A DNA stretch of 64,000 bases from JAWXUU01 sp044426045 (GCA_044426045.1 JAWXUX010000010.1:22028-86027); one strand, 5' to 3'; shown: positions 35,970 through 44,948, counted from the stretch's first letter. The notes: a model not told the origin generated them from the sequence alone. Program-made: numbers and translations.

Positions 35970-36223
35970 CCGTTGAGTTCCTCAAAAAGTTGGTCTACAC
36001 TATCAAACTTCTTGCCATTGCCACTTGCAATCATTTCATCAACTTCACGCATTGCAAGTATAGTTTCTGCATTCGGCGTGTTGTAGGCTATAACTTCTTG
36101 CATATATTTGACTATATTACCTTTGACATTTTCACCACCACTAGATACTATGCCTTTATAGGCATTATATATTGCCCTGTCCATTGAAAATGAGCACGTT
36201 ATTTTATCTGCACTATTATTCAT
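35966..36223 (-). CDS. RelB/DinJ-type antitoxin
   Basis: 85 aa. The N-terminus (ITCSFSMDRAIYNAYKGIVS) suggests a ribbon-helix-helix DNA-binding domain, and the C-terminal half (AMREVDEMIASGNGKKFDSV, then DQLFEEL) is the usual toxin-wrapping tail. It precedes and overlaps the toxin gene. It is likely autoregulated through the ACTTAGT repeats upstream. Confidence 0.88.
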   Translation of the reverse strand: MNNSADKITCSFSMDRAIYNAYKGIVSSGGENVKGNIVKYMQEVIAYNTPNAETILAMREVDEMIASGNGKKFDSVDQLFEELNG

Positions 36224-36240
36224 TTATGATACCTCCATAC

Positions 36241-36303
36241 ACTTAGTTTACTTAGTTATTCACTTAGTATACTAAGTATATGCTATTTTTATTGGTTTGT
36301 CAA
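36241..36303 (-). promoter_or_regulatory. Promoter and operator of the toxin-antitoxin pair
   Basis: TTGACA (36303-36298), 17-bp spacer and TATACT (36280-36275) on the minus strand. The perfect palindrome ACTTAGTATACTAAGT (36262-36277) covers the -10 box, and two more ACTTAGT half-sites are at 36241 and 36250. This is a typical antitoxin operator array. Confidence 0.75.
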
Positions 36304-36341
36304 TAGCTTTTACAATATTTATATGCATACATTGAAATTTT

Positions 36342-37082
36342 TTACAAAGTAAATTCTGATACTGAATATGTAGTGCTGACCTCAACAGTAAAGAATCGCA
36401 ACTCGATTTTAGTTTTTAAAACATCAATAAGCTCCTTCATTTTAGGTCTTTTGCCATCTTTTGTATCTTGATATTCTTGATATTGAGCGCTGTTTTCAAT
36501 CACAATAGGCGCACAAACAACAACGGGGTTTTCTATATTCTGTGACGCATCGCAGAAATCTTTACACAGCTTATTTATATCTATGGTGAAATAATATGTT
36601 ATTATTTCCAAAATACACCTGAGCAGTGTCTCCCCGCTTCTTTTTCTCTTCAGCTCCAACAAAAACAACATATTAGTTTTTTCATTAAACGAAATTATGT
36701 CTATTTTCCCAGCTTTATCAGTTTGTTTATTTTTCAGCGGAGTTTGATAGTCTATCATTTTGCCAATTATTTTATCAGGACAATTCATATACTGAACAAA
36801 TAAATTTTTCGCCAACATCTCCTCTTCTCGATTTGAATTTGCCGTTGTTTGGCTTCCTGTGTGAGATGCAGTTTTATAACTTTTTTCTCTAGTTATTTGC
36901 TCGATATGAGCATCTGAGATAACATCTATATGATTCAATAACCACTCTGCAACAACTTCCGTACAATACTCCTCAGTATCATTTGTCTTGTTTGCATAAT
37001 TAATAATTGGATTATCATACAACTTGCCATAATCATTTAAATCATCTAATATTTTTAGTATTTCTTTACGTGAATAACTCAT
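36342..37082 (-). CDS. Putative PD-(D/E)XK nuclease-like protein
   Basis: 246 aa. The middle has GKIDIISFNEKTNMLFLLEL followed by KRKRSGETLLRCILE; the spacing of Asp, Glu and Lys (D-x13-E-L-K) matches a PD-(D/E)XK core, followed by a helix as in these nucleases. The N-terminal 90 residues are polar and unassigned. No methyltransferase or other partner is adjacent. It could be an orphan restriction-like nuclease or a nuclease-fold protein with another role. Confidence 0.55.
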   Translation of the reverse strand: MSYSRKEILKILDDLNDYGKLYDNPIINYANKTNDTEEYCTEVVAEWLLNHIDVISDAHIEQITREKSYKTASHTGSQTTANSNREEEMLAKNLFVQYMNCPDKIIGKMIDYQTPLKNKQTDKAGKIDIISFNEKTNMLFLLELKRKRSGETLLRCILEIITYYFTIDINKLCKDFCDASQNIENPVVVCAPIVIENSAQYQEYQDTKDGKRPKMKELIDVLKTKIELRFFTVEVSTTYSVSEFTL

Positions 37083-37305
37083 AATGCACCTCTATTTTAT
37101 ATTAATATCACATGCTTAGTCATTTGTCAATACATTTCAAAAAAAACATACGTATGTATTGTACTGCAATTTCAGAATCCTTGCATCTTGCACATCTTTT
37201 AGTTTTGTCTCCGACTACCGCAACTAACAATCGCACGGGACTGTAAGAAATAGTACATTTTAAAACTGTCAGTGCTTTATTAGAAAATAAAGGAGGAAGC
37301 GATTG

Positions 37306-37986
37306 ATGACAGTAGGTCAAAAATTAAAATTGATGAGAAAATTTAGAGATATGACACAACTCGAATTGGGTCTTGCGATAGGTTTCACGGAGCAATCTGC
37401 GAAAGTCAGAATACATCAATACGAGGCGGATATTAAGATCCCGAGAGATAATGTGCTAGAAAAAATTACTGATGTCCTCAATGTTTCAAAATATAACTTC
37501 CAACAAAATCATAAAAATACAATCGTGAGCATTATGCAGCAACTCTTTTGGCTAGAAGAAGACATCTGCGCTATCACTAAAACTTATAATATAAACAATT
37601 TTTACAATATCCAAAATGACATTTTGTCAAATTACACAGAAAGCGCCGATGGCGTTTTCACTTTGAAAAATGAAGATTCAATCAATATCTCCAACGCTAA
37701 CAATGCATATACGCCTAGCGATATTTTCGCCGTGGCATTCGATGATTACAGAATAATGCAAAATCATCTTTACGAAAACCGAATAACTCTAGACACTTAC
37801 CTAGAATGGAAATTTCAATGGCCCTTCACAACAAATATTTTAGATTATTTATGCGAGCATGAACCAACCATTTTCAACAAAGACGATAGCGGCGTGTATT
37901 CTTACAAAGAAAGCTACGACAGCAATGTTAGAGTGTATCTTTATAAAAATAAATTCATGAATCTATCAAGATTCTTTCAAGAATAA
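37306..37986 (+). CDS. XRE-family regulator with unassigned C-terminal domain
   Basis: 226 aa from ATG 37306 behind AAAGGAGGAAGCGATTG. Residues about 3-66 are a Cro/C1 helix-turn-helix (KLKLMRKFRDMTQLELGLAI, YEADIKIPRDNVLEKI). The remaining 150 residues resemble no domain I know, with acidic stretches and EWKFQWPFTTNILDYL. It is the only plus-strand gene in this part, divergent from the nuclease-like gene, and may regulate it. It ends at a strong palindrome. Confidence 0.85.
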   Translation: MTVGQKLKLMRKFRDMTQLELGLAIGFTEQSAKVRIHQYEADIKIPRDNVLEKITDVLNVSKYNFQQNHKNTIVSIMQQLFWLEEDICAITKTYNINNFYNIQNDILSNYTESADGVFTLKNEDSINISNANNAYTPSDIFAVAFDDYRIMQNHLYENRITLDTYLEWKFQWPFTTNILDYLCEHEPTIFNKDDSGVYSYKESYDSNVRVYLYKNKFMNLSRFFQE

Positions 37987-38062
37987 GTGGCTGGATTTTA
38001 TAAAATAAAATATAATACAATAAAAGATAATAAAAATACCACAAAAAAAATATAAAAACGCA

Positions 38063-38098
38063 AAATTGGAGTGGGAGGTTAACCTCCCACTCCAATTT
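38063..38098. terminator. 36-bp perfect palindrome, probable terminator
   Basis: The two 18-bp arms are exact complements, centred on 38080/38081, with core GGGAGGTTAACCTCCC. It lies after the XRE gene and before the end of the locus II ncRNA. It can serve both strands, though the U-run on either side is weak. Confidence 0.65.
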
Positions 38099-38157
38099 AT
38101 ACAAGCTGTTATTACTTTTCTAGTTTTAACCACACCCCAACATTTGAAATAGATCCT

Positions 38158-38382
38158 GTAGAAAACACCCCACCGCGTGACGTGTTGAAGTGTCAATAAC
38201 ACAGCAGCTACCCACAATATTTTGGATAACCATTATATATTCGATATTATCCCTTTACACTCCACTTCTCAGTGATAGATTAATCGCAACTGTTTTGCGT
38301 AGCCCAAGTGATCAATAAAGACTCATGTTAGTTTCTTTTTTACTCACAAAAACAATAAAAATTGTGTTCCATCGCTGTCCGC
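38158..38382 (-). ncRNA. Structured ncRNA, copy II (unknown family)
   Basis: About 225 nt, roughly 86-88% identical to copy I at 4316-4536, with its own promoter and terminator (ending near 38158). CACAA/UUGUG replaces CACGA/UCGUG of copy I with pairing kept. The CGCAA-aacag-UUGCG and CACU-GAGA-AGUG hairpins are unchanged. It lies directly 3' of an intact membrane-protein gene, which makes this the likely functional cassette. No known RNA family is recognised. Confidence 0.65.
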
Positions 38383-38388
38383 TATTCT

Positions 38389-38418
38389 ATTATATGATGT
38401 TCGTATTAATCTGTCAAT
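38389..38418 (-). promoter_or_regulatory. Consensus sigma-70 promoter of ncRNA copy II
   Basis: TTGACA (38418-38413), an 18-bp spacer and TATAAT (38394-38389) on the minus strand. Both boxes are conserved with copy I despite substitutions in the spacer. Confidence 0.8.
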
Positions 38419-38427
38419 AGGATGTCG

Positions 38428-39234
38428 TTATGATTTTCCATTTTGATTTGTTTGCACATTTTTGACATTGCTGATATATGAAACCAAACTAAAAGTAACC
38501 AATATGAGCGAACAAAACAATTGATATACTGGGACAAGTTTGAACCAATCACACACTTCTGAAACATCAATATTATATGCGGCTAAATACACAATTAAAG
38601 AATGTGCTCCCATAACTATGCTGTCCACAACAGCTTCGCCTATCAATAAATATGCTCCAGAAAATAGAAAGGCTTCTTCAAACAAACTTTTAACTGCTAG
38701 TACAATACGTTCTCCATTATTTATATTTGAATTTTTATCTTCTGTTGAAGTTACGTCTTTGAAGAACGCGTAATCTATTTCTAATGTTCTTGAAACGATT
38801 CTTCCAGATAGTATCCCAATGCATATTTTTAGTGCAATATCATGCCCCATTGAATCGATCATATAAATAAGCATAATCAACAATAAACTCACGCAGAGAT
38901 TGCATGTGTTAACGCGTTTTATATAATCACCGCGCTTGATTTTTATTTTGTTTTTATCATAGGAACAGTCACTTTCAATGATTTTTTTACATCTCGATGA
39001 CAAAAAGAAATCAAATGTTATTACCCATTGAATAAACGAGAGAAAACGTTTTTTGCAATGTTTCTTGTTTGTTTCAAGTTTGCTACACTGTGCGATAGCA
39101 GCTGTTCGTTTGTATATTTGTTTAGGATTGATAAAATAAAAAGGATTTTTGATAAGTGCTATTCCATGCAAAATTGCACTTATTAAATACGCACACACTA
39201 CACCCAATATACGAAATACAAAATCACAATTCAT
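38428..39234 (-). CDS. Multi-spanning membrane protein of the locus-end cassette
   Basis: 268 aa with about six hydrophobic segments: near residues 5-27, 66-82, 108-128, 132-150, 180-215 and 235-258. Between them is a conserved polar loop DVTSTEDKNSNINNGERIVL. I do not recognise the family. It sits between the ugd terminator and the ncRNA, with its own promoter and AAAGGAG. A nonsense-disrupted paralogue lies in the same setting at 4582-5406. The C-terminal portions of the two are identical, while the N-termini differ. It may be an ion or solute channel, or an effector; this is open. Confidence 0.8.
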   Translation of the reverse strand: MNCDFVFRILGVVCAYLISAILHGIALIKNPFYFINPKQIYKRTAAIAQCSKLETNKKHCKKRFLSFIQWVITFDFFLSSRCKKIIESDCSYDKNKIKIKRGDYIKRVNTCNLCVSLLLIMLIYMIDSMGHDIALKICIGILSGRIVSRTLEIDYAFFKDVTSTEDKNSNINNGERIVLAVKSLFEEAFLFSGAYLLIGEAVVDSIVMGAHSLIVYLAAYNIDVSEVCDWFKLVPVYQLFCSLILVTFSLVSYISNVKNVQTNQNGKS

Positions 39235-39260
39235 AAAGTTTCTCCTTTGCTGATTATCCT

Positions 39261-39289
39261 ATAATAGCACGAGCGCGTTTTTAAAGCAA
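39261..39289 (-). promoter_or_regulatory. Promoter of the locus-end membrane protein
   Basis: TTGCTT (39289-39284), 17-bp spacer and TATTAT (39266-39261) on the minus strand, downstream of the ugd terminator and before AAAGGAG/ATG 39234. Confidence 0.5.
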
Positions 39290-39293
39290 ATAA

Positions 39294-39339
39294 AAATAAG
39301 CACTGTGCAAATTTATTCCATATTACACAGTGCTTATTT
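39294..39339. terminator. Terminator after ugd
   Basis: Perfect 14-bp arms AAATAAGCACTGTG (39294-39307) and CACAGTGCTTATTT (39326-39339) with a T-rich exit on the minus strand. It marks the end of the locus II sugar operon. Confidence 0.85.
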
Positions 39340-39392
39340 CGTTTTATATTTTGTTTTGTAGTTTAGTTTCGTAGTTTTGTGCTTTTTGCGGT

Positions 39393-40577
39393 TTAATCCC
39401 TGAAATATAAATCGCGCGTGTAGACTTTGTCGATTACATCAGCCATGTCTGCGCTGTATCTGTTTGCAATGATTACATCTGATATTTGCTTGAACTCATT
39501 GACGTCGCGAATAACTCTTGAATTGAAAAACGAGTCCTCTGCCATCGCTGGCTCGAAGATTACCACTTCTATGCCTTTTGCTTTTATGCGCTTCATAACG
39601 CCTTGAATTGAGCTTTGGCGGAAGTTGTCTGAGCCTGATTTCATTGTCAAACGATATATTCCAACCACTTTTGGATTTCTTGCAATTATTTGCTCTGCAA
39701 TGAAGTCTTTACGAGTTCTGTTTGCATCAACAATCGCGCCAATGATGTTTTGTGGCACTTCGTTGTAGTTCGCAAGAAGTTGTTTCGTATCTTTTGGCAA
39801 ACAATATCCGCCATAGCCAAACGATGGGTTGTTATAATGCGTACCAATACGTGGATCGAGACCAATGCCGTCTATGATAGATTTTGTGTCAAGCTCGCGA
39901 ACTGTTGCGTATGTGTCAAGTTCATTGAAAAATGAAACTCTGAGAGCTAAGTATGTATTAGCGAACAATTTCACCGCTTCAGCTTCTGTTGGATTCATGT
40001 GCAAGATATCAATATTTTCTTTGATTGCACCTTGTTCTAGCATGCCTGCAAATGTTTTCGCAGCAGCCTTCAATCTTTCATCATTTTGAGGAGCACCGAC
40101 TATGATTCTGCTTGGATACAAATTATCATAAAGTGCACGACCTTCACGAAGGAATTCTGGACTAAACAAAATATTTTCACTGTTATATTTTTCGCGAACG
40201 CTTTCAGTGAATCCTACTGGAACAGTAGATTTCACTATCATGATAGCGCTTGGATTGACTTCCATAACTTTTTCAATAACCGCTTCAACTGATGATGTGT
40301 CGAAATAGTTTCTTGTAGAATCATAATTAGTTGGCGTAGAAATAATGACAAAATCCGCTTCCTTATAAGCAGACTCGCCATCAATCGTAGCCGTTAAATT
40401 CAACTCTTTTGTATCCAAATATTCTTCAATCTCTTTATCTTCAATTGGTGATTTTTTGTTATTGAGCATGTCAACTTTCTCTTGTATTATATCAACCGCT
40501 GTCACTTGATTATTTTGAGCAAGCAACACCGCCATCGACAACCCTACATATCCTGTTCCCGCAACTGCTATTATCAT
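39393..40577 (-). CDS. ugd: UDP-glucose 6-dehydrogenase
   Basis: 394 aa. IIAVAGTGYVGLSMAVLLAQ at the N-terminus for NAD, KSTVPVGFTE, and the catalytic Cys in YGGYCLPKDTKQLL (about residue 260). The length matches the short bacterial Ugd form. It makes UDP-glucuronic acid for locus II and, because copy I is truncated, possibly for locus I as well. It is the last sugar gene of the operon and is followed by a strong terminator. Confidence 0.93.
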   Translation of the reverse strand: MIIAVAGTGYVGLSMAVLLAQNNQVTAVDIIQEKVDMLNNKKSPIEDKEIEEYLDTKELNLTATIDGESAYKEADFVIISTPTNYDSTRNYFDTSSVEAVIEKVMEVNPSAIMIVKSTVPVGFTESVREKYNSENILFSPEFLREGRALYDNLYPSRIIVGAPQNDERLKAAAKTFAGMLEQGAIKENIDILHMNPTEAEAVKLFANTYLALRVSFFNELDTYATVRELDTKSIIDGIGLDPRIGTHYNNPSFGYGGYCLPKDTKQLLANYNEVPQNIIGAIVDANRTRKDFIAEQIIARNPKVVGIYRLTMKSGSDNFRQSSIQGVMKRIKAKGIEVVIFEPAMAEDSFFNSRVIRDVNEFKQISDVIIANRYSADMADVIDKVYTRDLYFRD

Positions 40578-40612
40578 TTTATACTCCTAATATATTATTA
40601 TATACCATATTC

Positions 40613-41635
40613 TTATCTACCTTTATACATCTTATCGTAATAATCTGCATATTCTCCGCTCAAGATATCTTGCCACCATTTTTTGTTGTTTAGGTACCAA
40701 TCTATTGTTTTTTTGATGCCATCTACGAATTTTGTTTCTGGGAGCCAGCCTAGTTCGTTGTGGATTTTTGTTGGGTCGATTGCGTAGCGCATGTCGTGGC
40801 CTTTTCTATCTGTTACGTATTTAATTAGGCTTTCTGGTTTGTTAAGCTCTTTCAAAACCAGCTTCACAATATCAATATTTGCCATTTCGTTGTGACCGCC
40901 GATGTTATAGACTTCGCCTACTTTGCCTTTATGTATGATCAAATCGATTGCTTTGCAATGATCTTCTACGTATAGCCAATCTCTTACGTTTAGACCTTCG
41001 CCATAAACGGGGAGGTCTTTATCATTGAGGCAATTTGCTATCATTAGTGGAACCAATTTTTCTGGGAAGTGATATGGCCCATAGTTATTTGAACACCTTG
41101 AGATTGTCACTGGCAAGCCGTATGTTCTGTGATACGCTTGCACTAACAAATCTGCGCTCGCTTTGCTTGCGCTGTATGGACTTGATGTATGAATTGGTGT
41201 TTCTTCAGTGAAAAGCAATTCGGGTTTATCAAGTGGCAAGTCGCCATAAACTTCATCTGTGGAAACTTGATGATATCTTTCTACGCCATATTTTTTGCAC
41301 GCATCCATCAATGTTTGTGTTCCTAAAATGTTTGTCACAAGGAAAACTTCAGGATTTTCAATGCTTCTATCAACGTGGCTTTCTGCGGCGAAGTTCACGA
41401 CTATATCAAATTTTTCTTCTTTGAAGAGTTTATCGACACACGCTTTATCTGCTATGTCACCTTTCACAAATTTGAAGTTTTCATTTTGTAAAATACTATC
41501 AAGTGTGGACAAATTTCCCGCATATGTCAACGCATCCAAGCATACAATTTTATATGTTGGATGTTTTTCTAGCATATAAAAAAGGAAGTTACTGCCAATA
41601 AAGCCAGCACCGCCCGTCACTAATATTTTCTTCAT
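40613..41635 (-). CDS. rmlB: dTDP-glucose 4,6-dehydratase
   Basis: 340 aa from ATG 41635 (AGGGTG upstream). An extended SDR with KKILVTGGAGFIGSNFLFYM, AAESHVDRSIENP and YSASKASADLLVQAYHRTYG, plus STDEVYGDLP, all diagnostic of RmlB. It forms dTDP-4-keto-6-deoxyglucose. It is grouped with rmlC and rmlA, with an SDR gene in the place where rmlD would be expected. Confidence 0.93.
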   Translation of the reverse strand: MKKILVTGGAGFIGSNFLFYMLEKHPTYKIVCLDALTYAGNLSTLDSILQNENFKFVKGDIADKACVDKLFKEEKFDIVVNFAAESHVDRSIENPEVFLVTNILGTQTLMDACKKYGVERYHQVSTDEVYGDLPLDKPELLFTEETPIHTSSPYSASKASADLLVQAYHRTYGLPVTISRCSNNYGPYHFPEKLVPLMIANCLNDKDLPVYGEGLNVRDWLYVEDHCKAIDLIIHKGKVGEVYNIGGHNEMANIDIVKLVLKELNKPESLIKYVTDRKGHDMRYAIDPTKIHNELGWLPETKFVDGIKKTIDWYLNNKKWWQDILSGEYADYYDKMYKGR

Positions 41636-41645
41636 TATTATCACC

Positions 41646-42566
41646 CTAAATCAAATTTTCTTTAATCCAATTACTTGTTTTTACAATTGTGTCATTAAAA
41701 TTATTCTCTATTGTAAAGTTAGTATCTTCATATAAAGAATGTGTATCTATTTTATTATAATCGAAATATGTAGATATTTTATATTCCCCAAAACTCATCT
41801 TTACAGCAGGATTAATTACATTTTGAATTTTCAACATCCAATCCTTAAATGTATAAAGGTCTTCTACCCTATGACCAATATAATAGCGTTTTAAATTCAA
41901 ACCACTTTTACCTATATGATAAAATGCATTAACAACATCTTGCACATAAATTAAGTCATACAAGTCATTGCCTTCAATTAGTTTTGGTTCTTCTTTCATC
42001 AATAATGATTTCATGACAATATTAGGTATCATCATAGAATAATTATTTTCGCCATACACCATTGATATAAGACCTGCATTAAATTCAATACCCTTATTAT
42101 ACGCTATAGTTTTACAAATCATTTCAGCCGCTGTTTTTGCACTTGCATATACACAGGTAAATCTTGGTTGTATATCATTTTTATTTTGATAGTCCTCTGC
42201 TTCATATTGGTTCATTGATCCTGCTAATACAAATTTTTTACAATTTAATTCAATTGCTTGCTCTATGGCAATCCCTGCATATTTTGCGTTATCCAATTGC
42301 ATAACATAATCTTTAAAAATCTCTCCGTACACACCTTGCCATGCTATATGATAAAAAACATCAAAATTCTTTTCATTGACAATCTCGACCAATTTATAAT
42401 ATTCAGAAAAATTTGCACGAACAAATTTAAAATTAACATCATCAATGTCTTTTATATTCTTATCACTGACGTCTATGCCAACAACATAAATACCTTTTTT
42501 AAGCAAACATTCGGATAATTTTTTTCCAATAAATCCGCCACAACCTGTAACAATAACTTTTTTCAT
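41646..42566 (-). CDS. SDR-family NDP-sugar reductase/epimerase
   Basis: 306 aa. KKVIVTGCGGFIGKKLSECL for NAD(P), IAWQGVYGE, and catalytic YASAKTAAEMI (about residue 142). It is not a typical RmlD. Between rmlC and rmlB it probably reduces a dTDP-4-keto-6-deoxy sugar, giving for example dTDP-6-deoxy-L-talose (Tll-like) or another 6-deoxyhexose in place of rhamnose. The exact product cannot be told from sequence. Confidence 0.75.
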   Translation of the reverse strand: MKKVIVTGCGGFIGKKLSECLLKKGIYVVGIDVSDKNIKDIDDVNFKFVRANFSEYYKLVEIVNEKNFDVFYHIAWQGVYGEIFKDYVMQLDNAKYAGIAIEQAIELNCKKFVLAGSMNQYEAEDYQNKNDIQPRFTCVYASAKTAAEMICKTIAYNKGIEFNAGLISMVYGENNYSMMIPNIVMKSLLMKEEPKLIEGNDLYDLIYVQDVVNAFYHIGKSGLNLKRYYIGHRVEDLYTFKDWMLKIQNVINPAVKMSFGEYKISTYFDYNKIDTHSLYEDTNFTIENNFNDTIVKTSNWIKENLI

Positions 42567-42585
42567 TACACACTCACCATACTAT

Positions 42586-43137
42586 TTAAAATTTAAAATC
42601 TAATTCTTTAAGTGACAAATTTTTCTTGTCTTTCTCGCTCAATATCAATTCCCCAACATTCGGCCATTCCACACCAACATCTAGATCATTATATATCAAC
42701 CCACCCTCATCTTCTGGACGGTAAAGATCATCGCACTTATATGCAAATTCCGCATAGTCACTCGTCACAACAAATCCGTGTGCAAATCCTCTTGGTACTA
42801 GCAGTTGTTTCTTATTTTCTTCAGATAATAATACGCCCACCCACTTACCATATGTTTCGCTATCTCCACGCAAGTCAACAGCAACGTCAAAAACCTCGCC
42901 TTTTAACACTCGAACAAGTTTAGTTTGAGGATAAGTTTTTTGAAAATGAAGACCTCTAAGTACGCCTTTTTTTGAACTAGACTGGTTATCTTGCACAAAA
43001 TCATAAAATAATCCAGCGTTCTCAAAATCTTGCTTATTATATGTTTCCATAAAGTAGCCTCGACTATCACCATAAGCCGTTGGTTCAACTATAACAACAT
43101 CTTTTAATTTTGTTTTCGCGAAAATAAATTTACCCAT
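42586..43137 (-). CDS. rmlC: dTDP-4-dehydrorhamnose 3,5-epimerase
   Basis: 183 aa. Cupin-fold RmlC: VVIVEPTAYGDSRGYFMETY, DNQSSSKKGVLRGLHFQ with the catalytic His, VLKGEVFDVAVDLRG and PRGFAHGFVV. It epimerises C3 and C5 of dTDP-4-keto-6-deoxyglucose to the L series. It lies between rmlA and the SDR, all with short gaps. Confidence 0.93.
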   Translation of the reverse strand: MGKFIFAKTKLKDVVIVEPTAYGDSRGYFMETYNKQDFENAGLFYDFVQDNQSSSKKGVLRGLHFQKTYPQTKLVRVLKGEVFDVAVDLRGDSETYGKWVGVLLSEENKKQLLVPRGFAHGFVVTSDYAEFAYKCDDLYRPEDEGGLIYNDLDVGVEWPNVGELILSEKDKKNLSLKELDFKF

Positions 43138-43146
43138 AATTTTCTC

Positions 43147-44025
43147 CTAAAAGAATAGTTTCTTATCTACTAAATCTCTTAAATATTTACCGTACTGATT
43201 TTTACTATATAAATCAGCTCTAATTTTTAGATCTTTGCTTGATATCCAACCATTCAAATATGCTATCTCTTCGAGGCAAGCAATTTTTCTATTTGTGTGT
43301 AATTCAATTTGTTCAACAAATGAACTAGCTGCAGCAAGAGATTCGTGAGTTCCTGTGTCTAACCACGTGAAGCCTCTGCCTAACTGCTCCAAAGAAATTG
43401 CATCATTTTGTAGATATATTTTGTTAATATCTGTAATTTCTAGCTCACCTCTTATTCCTGGTTTCAAATTCTTGGCATATTCAATGACTTTGTTATCATA
43501 AAAATACAACCCAGTGACTGCATAATTTGATTCTGGATTTTGCGGTTTCTCTTCAATTGATGTAACTTTGCCATCTTGATCAAATCCAGCAACACCAAAT
43601 CGCTCCGGATCTTCAACGTAATAACCAAATATCGTTGCACCCGTAGATTTCAAAACTGCATTTTTCAATCTCTTAGTCAAACCATGTCCATAGAAAATGT
43701 TGTCCCCAAGTATCATTGCAACATTATCTTCACCAATAAAATCAGCACCAATAATAAACGCCTGTGCGAGTCCCTCGGGTTTTTCTTGCACAGCATATGA
43801 TAAGCTTATCCCAAACTGACCACCATCGCCAAGCAAGGCCTCAAATCGAGGCGCATCTTCTGGTGTTGAAATAATCAAAATATCTTTTATCCCCGCTAGC
43901 ATGAGCGTAGATAGTGGATAATAAATCATTGGTTTGTCATATATCGGCAACAATTGCTTACTTGTTACTTGAGTCAATGGATACAATCTTGTTCCACTAC
44001 CGCCTGCCAATATTATTCCTTTCAT
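43147..44025 (-). CDS. rmlA: Glucose-1-phosphate thymidylyltransferase
   Basis: 292 aa. The nucleotidyl-transfer motif GGSGTRLYPLTQVTSKQLLP is at the N-terminus, with DKPMIYYPLSTLMLAGIKDI, LGDNIFYGHG and TWLDTGTHESL. It makes dTDP-glucose from glucose-1-phosphate and dTTP and starts the dTDP-6-deoxyhexose branch of locus II. Confidence 0.95.
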   Translation of the reverse strand: MKGIILAGGSGTRLYPLTQVTSKQLLPIYDKPMIYYPLSTLMLAGIKDILIISTPEDAPRFEALLGDGGQFGISLSYAVQEKPEGLAQAFIIGADFIGEDNVAMILGDNIFYGHGLTKRLKNAVLKSTGATIFGYYVEDPERFGVAGFDQDGKVTSIEEKPQNPESNYAVTGLYFYDNKVIEYAKNLKPGIRGELEITDINKIYLQNDAISLEQLGRGFTWLDTGTHESLAAASSFVEQIELHTNRKIACLEEIAYLNGWISSKDLKIRADLYSKNQYGKYLRDLVDKKLFF

Positions 44026-44026
44026 A

Positions 44027-44947
44027 TTATACCTTCCCTTTAGGCTGTTTCATAGTAGCGCGCAAGTGCTCGTAATAGCTATAATTTTTACCTTTGTAAC
44101 CTAAAAGTCGCAATCCTTTTCTCTTGCATCTCCAAATGAAACTCTTAGCAAAATAAATAAACCCAACACTTCTAATAAAATTAATCTTATTACTAATCAT
44201 ACTGTTATTACCTAATTTTGGCATTGAGTATTTTTTTGACAGATCATAGAATCCCCTTAATGCGTAATCTACAATAATATCATTATTTTTAAATAATTTT
44301 ACAACATCCTTTTTTACCCATTGACCTCTAAATATGCCGAAAATACTATCATATTGGCCGTATTTAATTGGAGAATCAGCCACATCTTTAATAATATAAA
44401 ATTTTTTATTACTATTAAATGTTCTCATATTAGCTTTTAACTCCCATTGCCACGGATCTTCATGCTTTTTCCAATATGATTTTAAATCACTAGTTCTCCA
44501 AATTGCCGCTTGAAAATTTAGCTTATATTGTCCAACTTGTGGTCTAAGCTGAAATAACGGATATTTTTCGCTATCGATATTTTGATTATCTTTAACATCA
44601 TTAAAGGAGAATACTGCAATATTTTTATCTCCCCGCATGTGTATAGCACATTCAGTTATTAACTCCTCATCAACATCATCTTTTATAAAAAAATCGCTCA
44701 TCAGCATTAATGTAAACTCGGAATCAATTTTATCTAAATTGTGCAACATCCTCGTTCCGTATTCAACACCATTACCCACAGGATAAGTCCTAATATCCAA
44801 ATTTCCAAACTTATAATTTTTTGTTTCGGTATTTAATACTATTTTATATTTACAATCTTTCCAGTGTTTATGAAATAATTTAAAGAATGGATACCATGTA
44901 TCGTCATACGAGTCGCACGATGCAACTAAAATTGTCATGTCTATCAT
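44027..44947 (-). CDS. Unassigned glycosyltransferase-like protein
   Basis: 306 aa from ATG 44947 (GAAGGA upstream). It opens with MTILVASCDSYDDTWYPFFK, like a GT-A enzyme, and has LMLMSDFFIKDDVDEELI, where SDFF could be a DxD-like metal site, plus NFQAAIWRTSDLKSYWKKHE resembling an acceptor region. Basic C-terminus. I cannot place it in a numbered GT family. It is in the middle of the locus II operon between rmlA and another glycosyltransferase, so a sugar-transfer role is likely. Confidence 0.6.
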   Translation of the reverse strand: MIDMTILVASCDSYDDTWYPFFKLFHKHWKDCKYKIVLNTETKNYKFGNLDIRTYPVGNGVEYGTRMLHNLDKIDSEFTLMLMSDFFIKDDVDEELITECAIHMRGDKNIAVFSFNDVKDNQNIDSEKYPLFQLRPQVGQYKLNFQAAIWRTSDLKSYWKKHEDPWQWELKANMRTFNSNKKFYIIKDVADSPIKYGQYDSIFGIFRGQWVKKDVVKLFKNNDIIVDYALRGFYDLSKKYSMPKLGNNSMISNKINFIRSVGFIYFAKSFIWRCKRKGLRLLGYKGKNYSYYEHLRATMKQPKGKV

Positions 44948-44948
44948 C

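Noticed and set aside
37966..38217. 83-aa minus frame with hydrophobic C-terminus
   Set aside because: It covers the 36-bp palindrome and the ncRNA terminator and has no start signal; chance frame.
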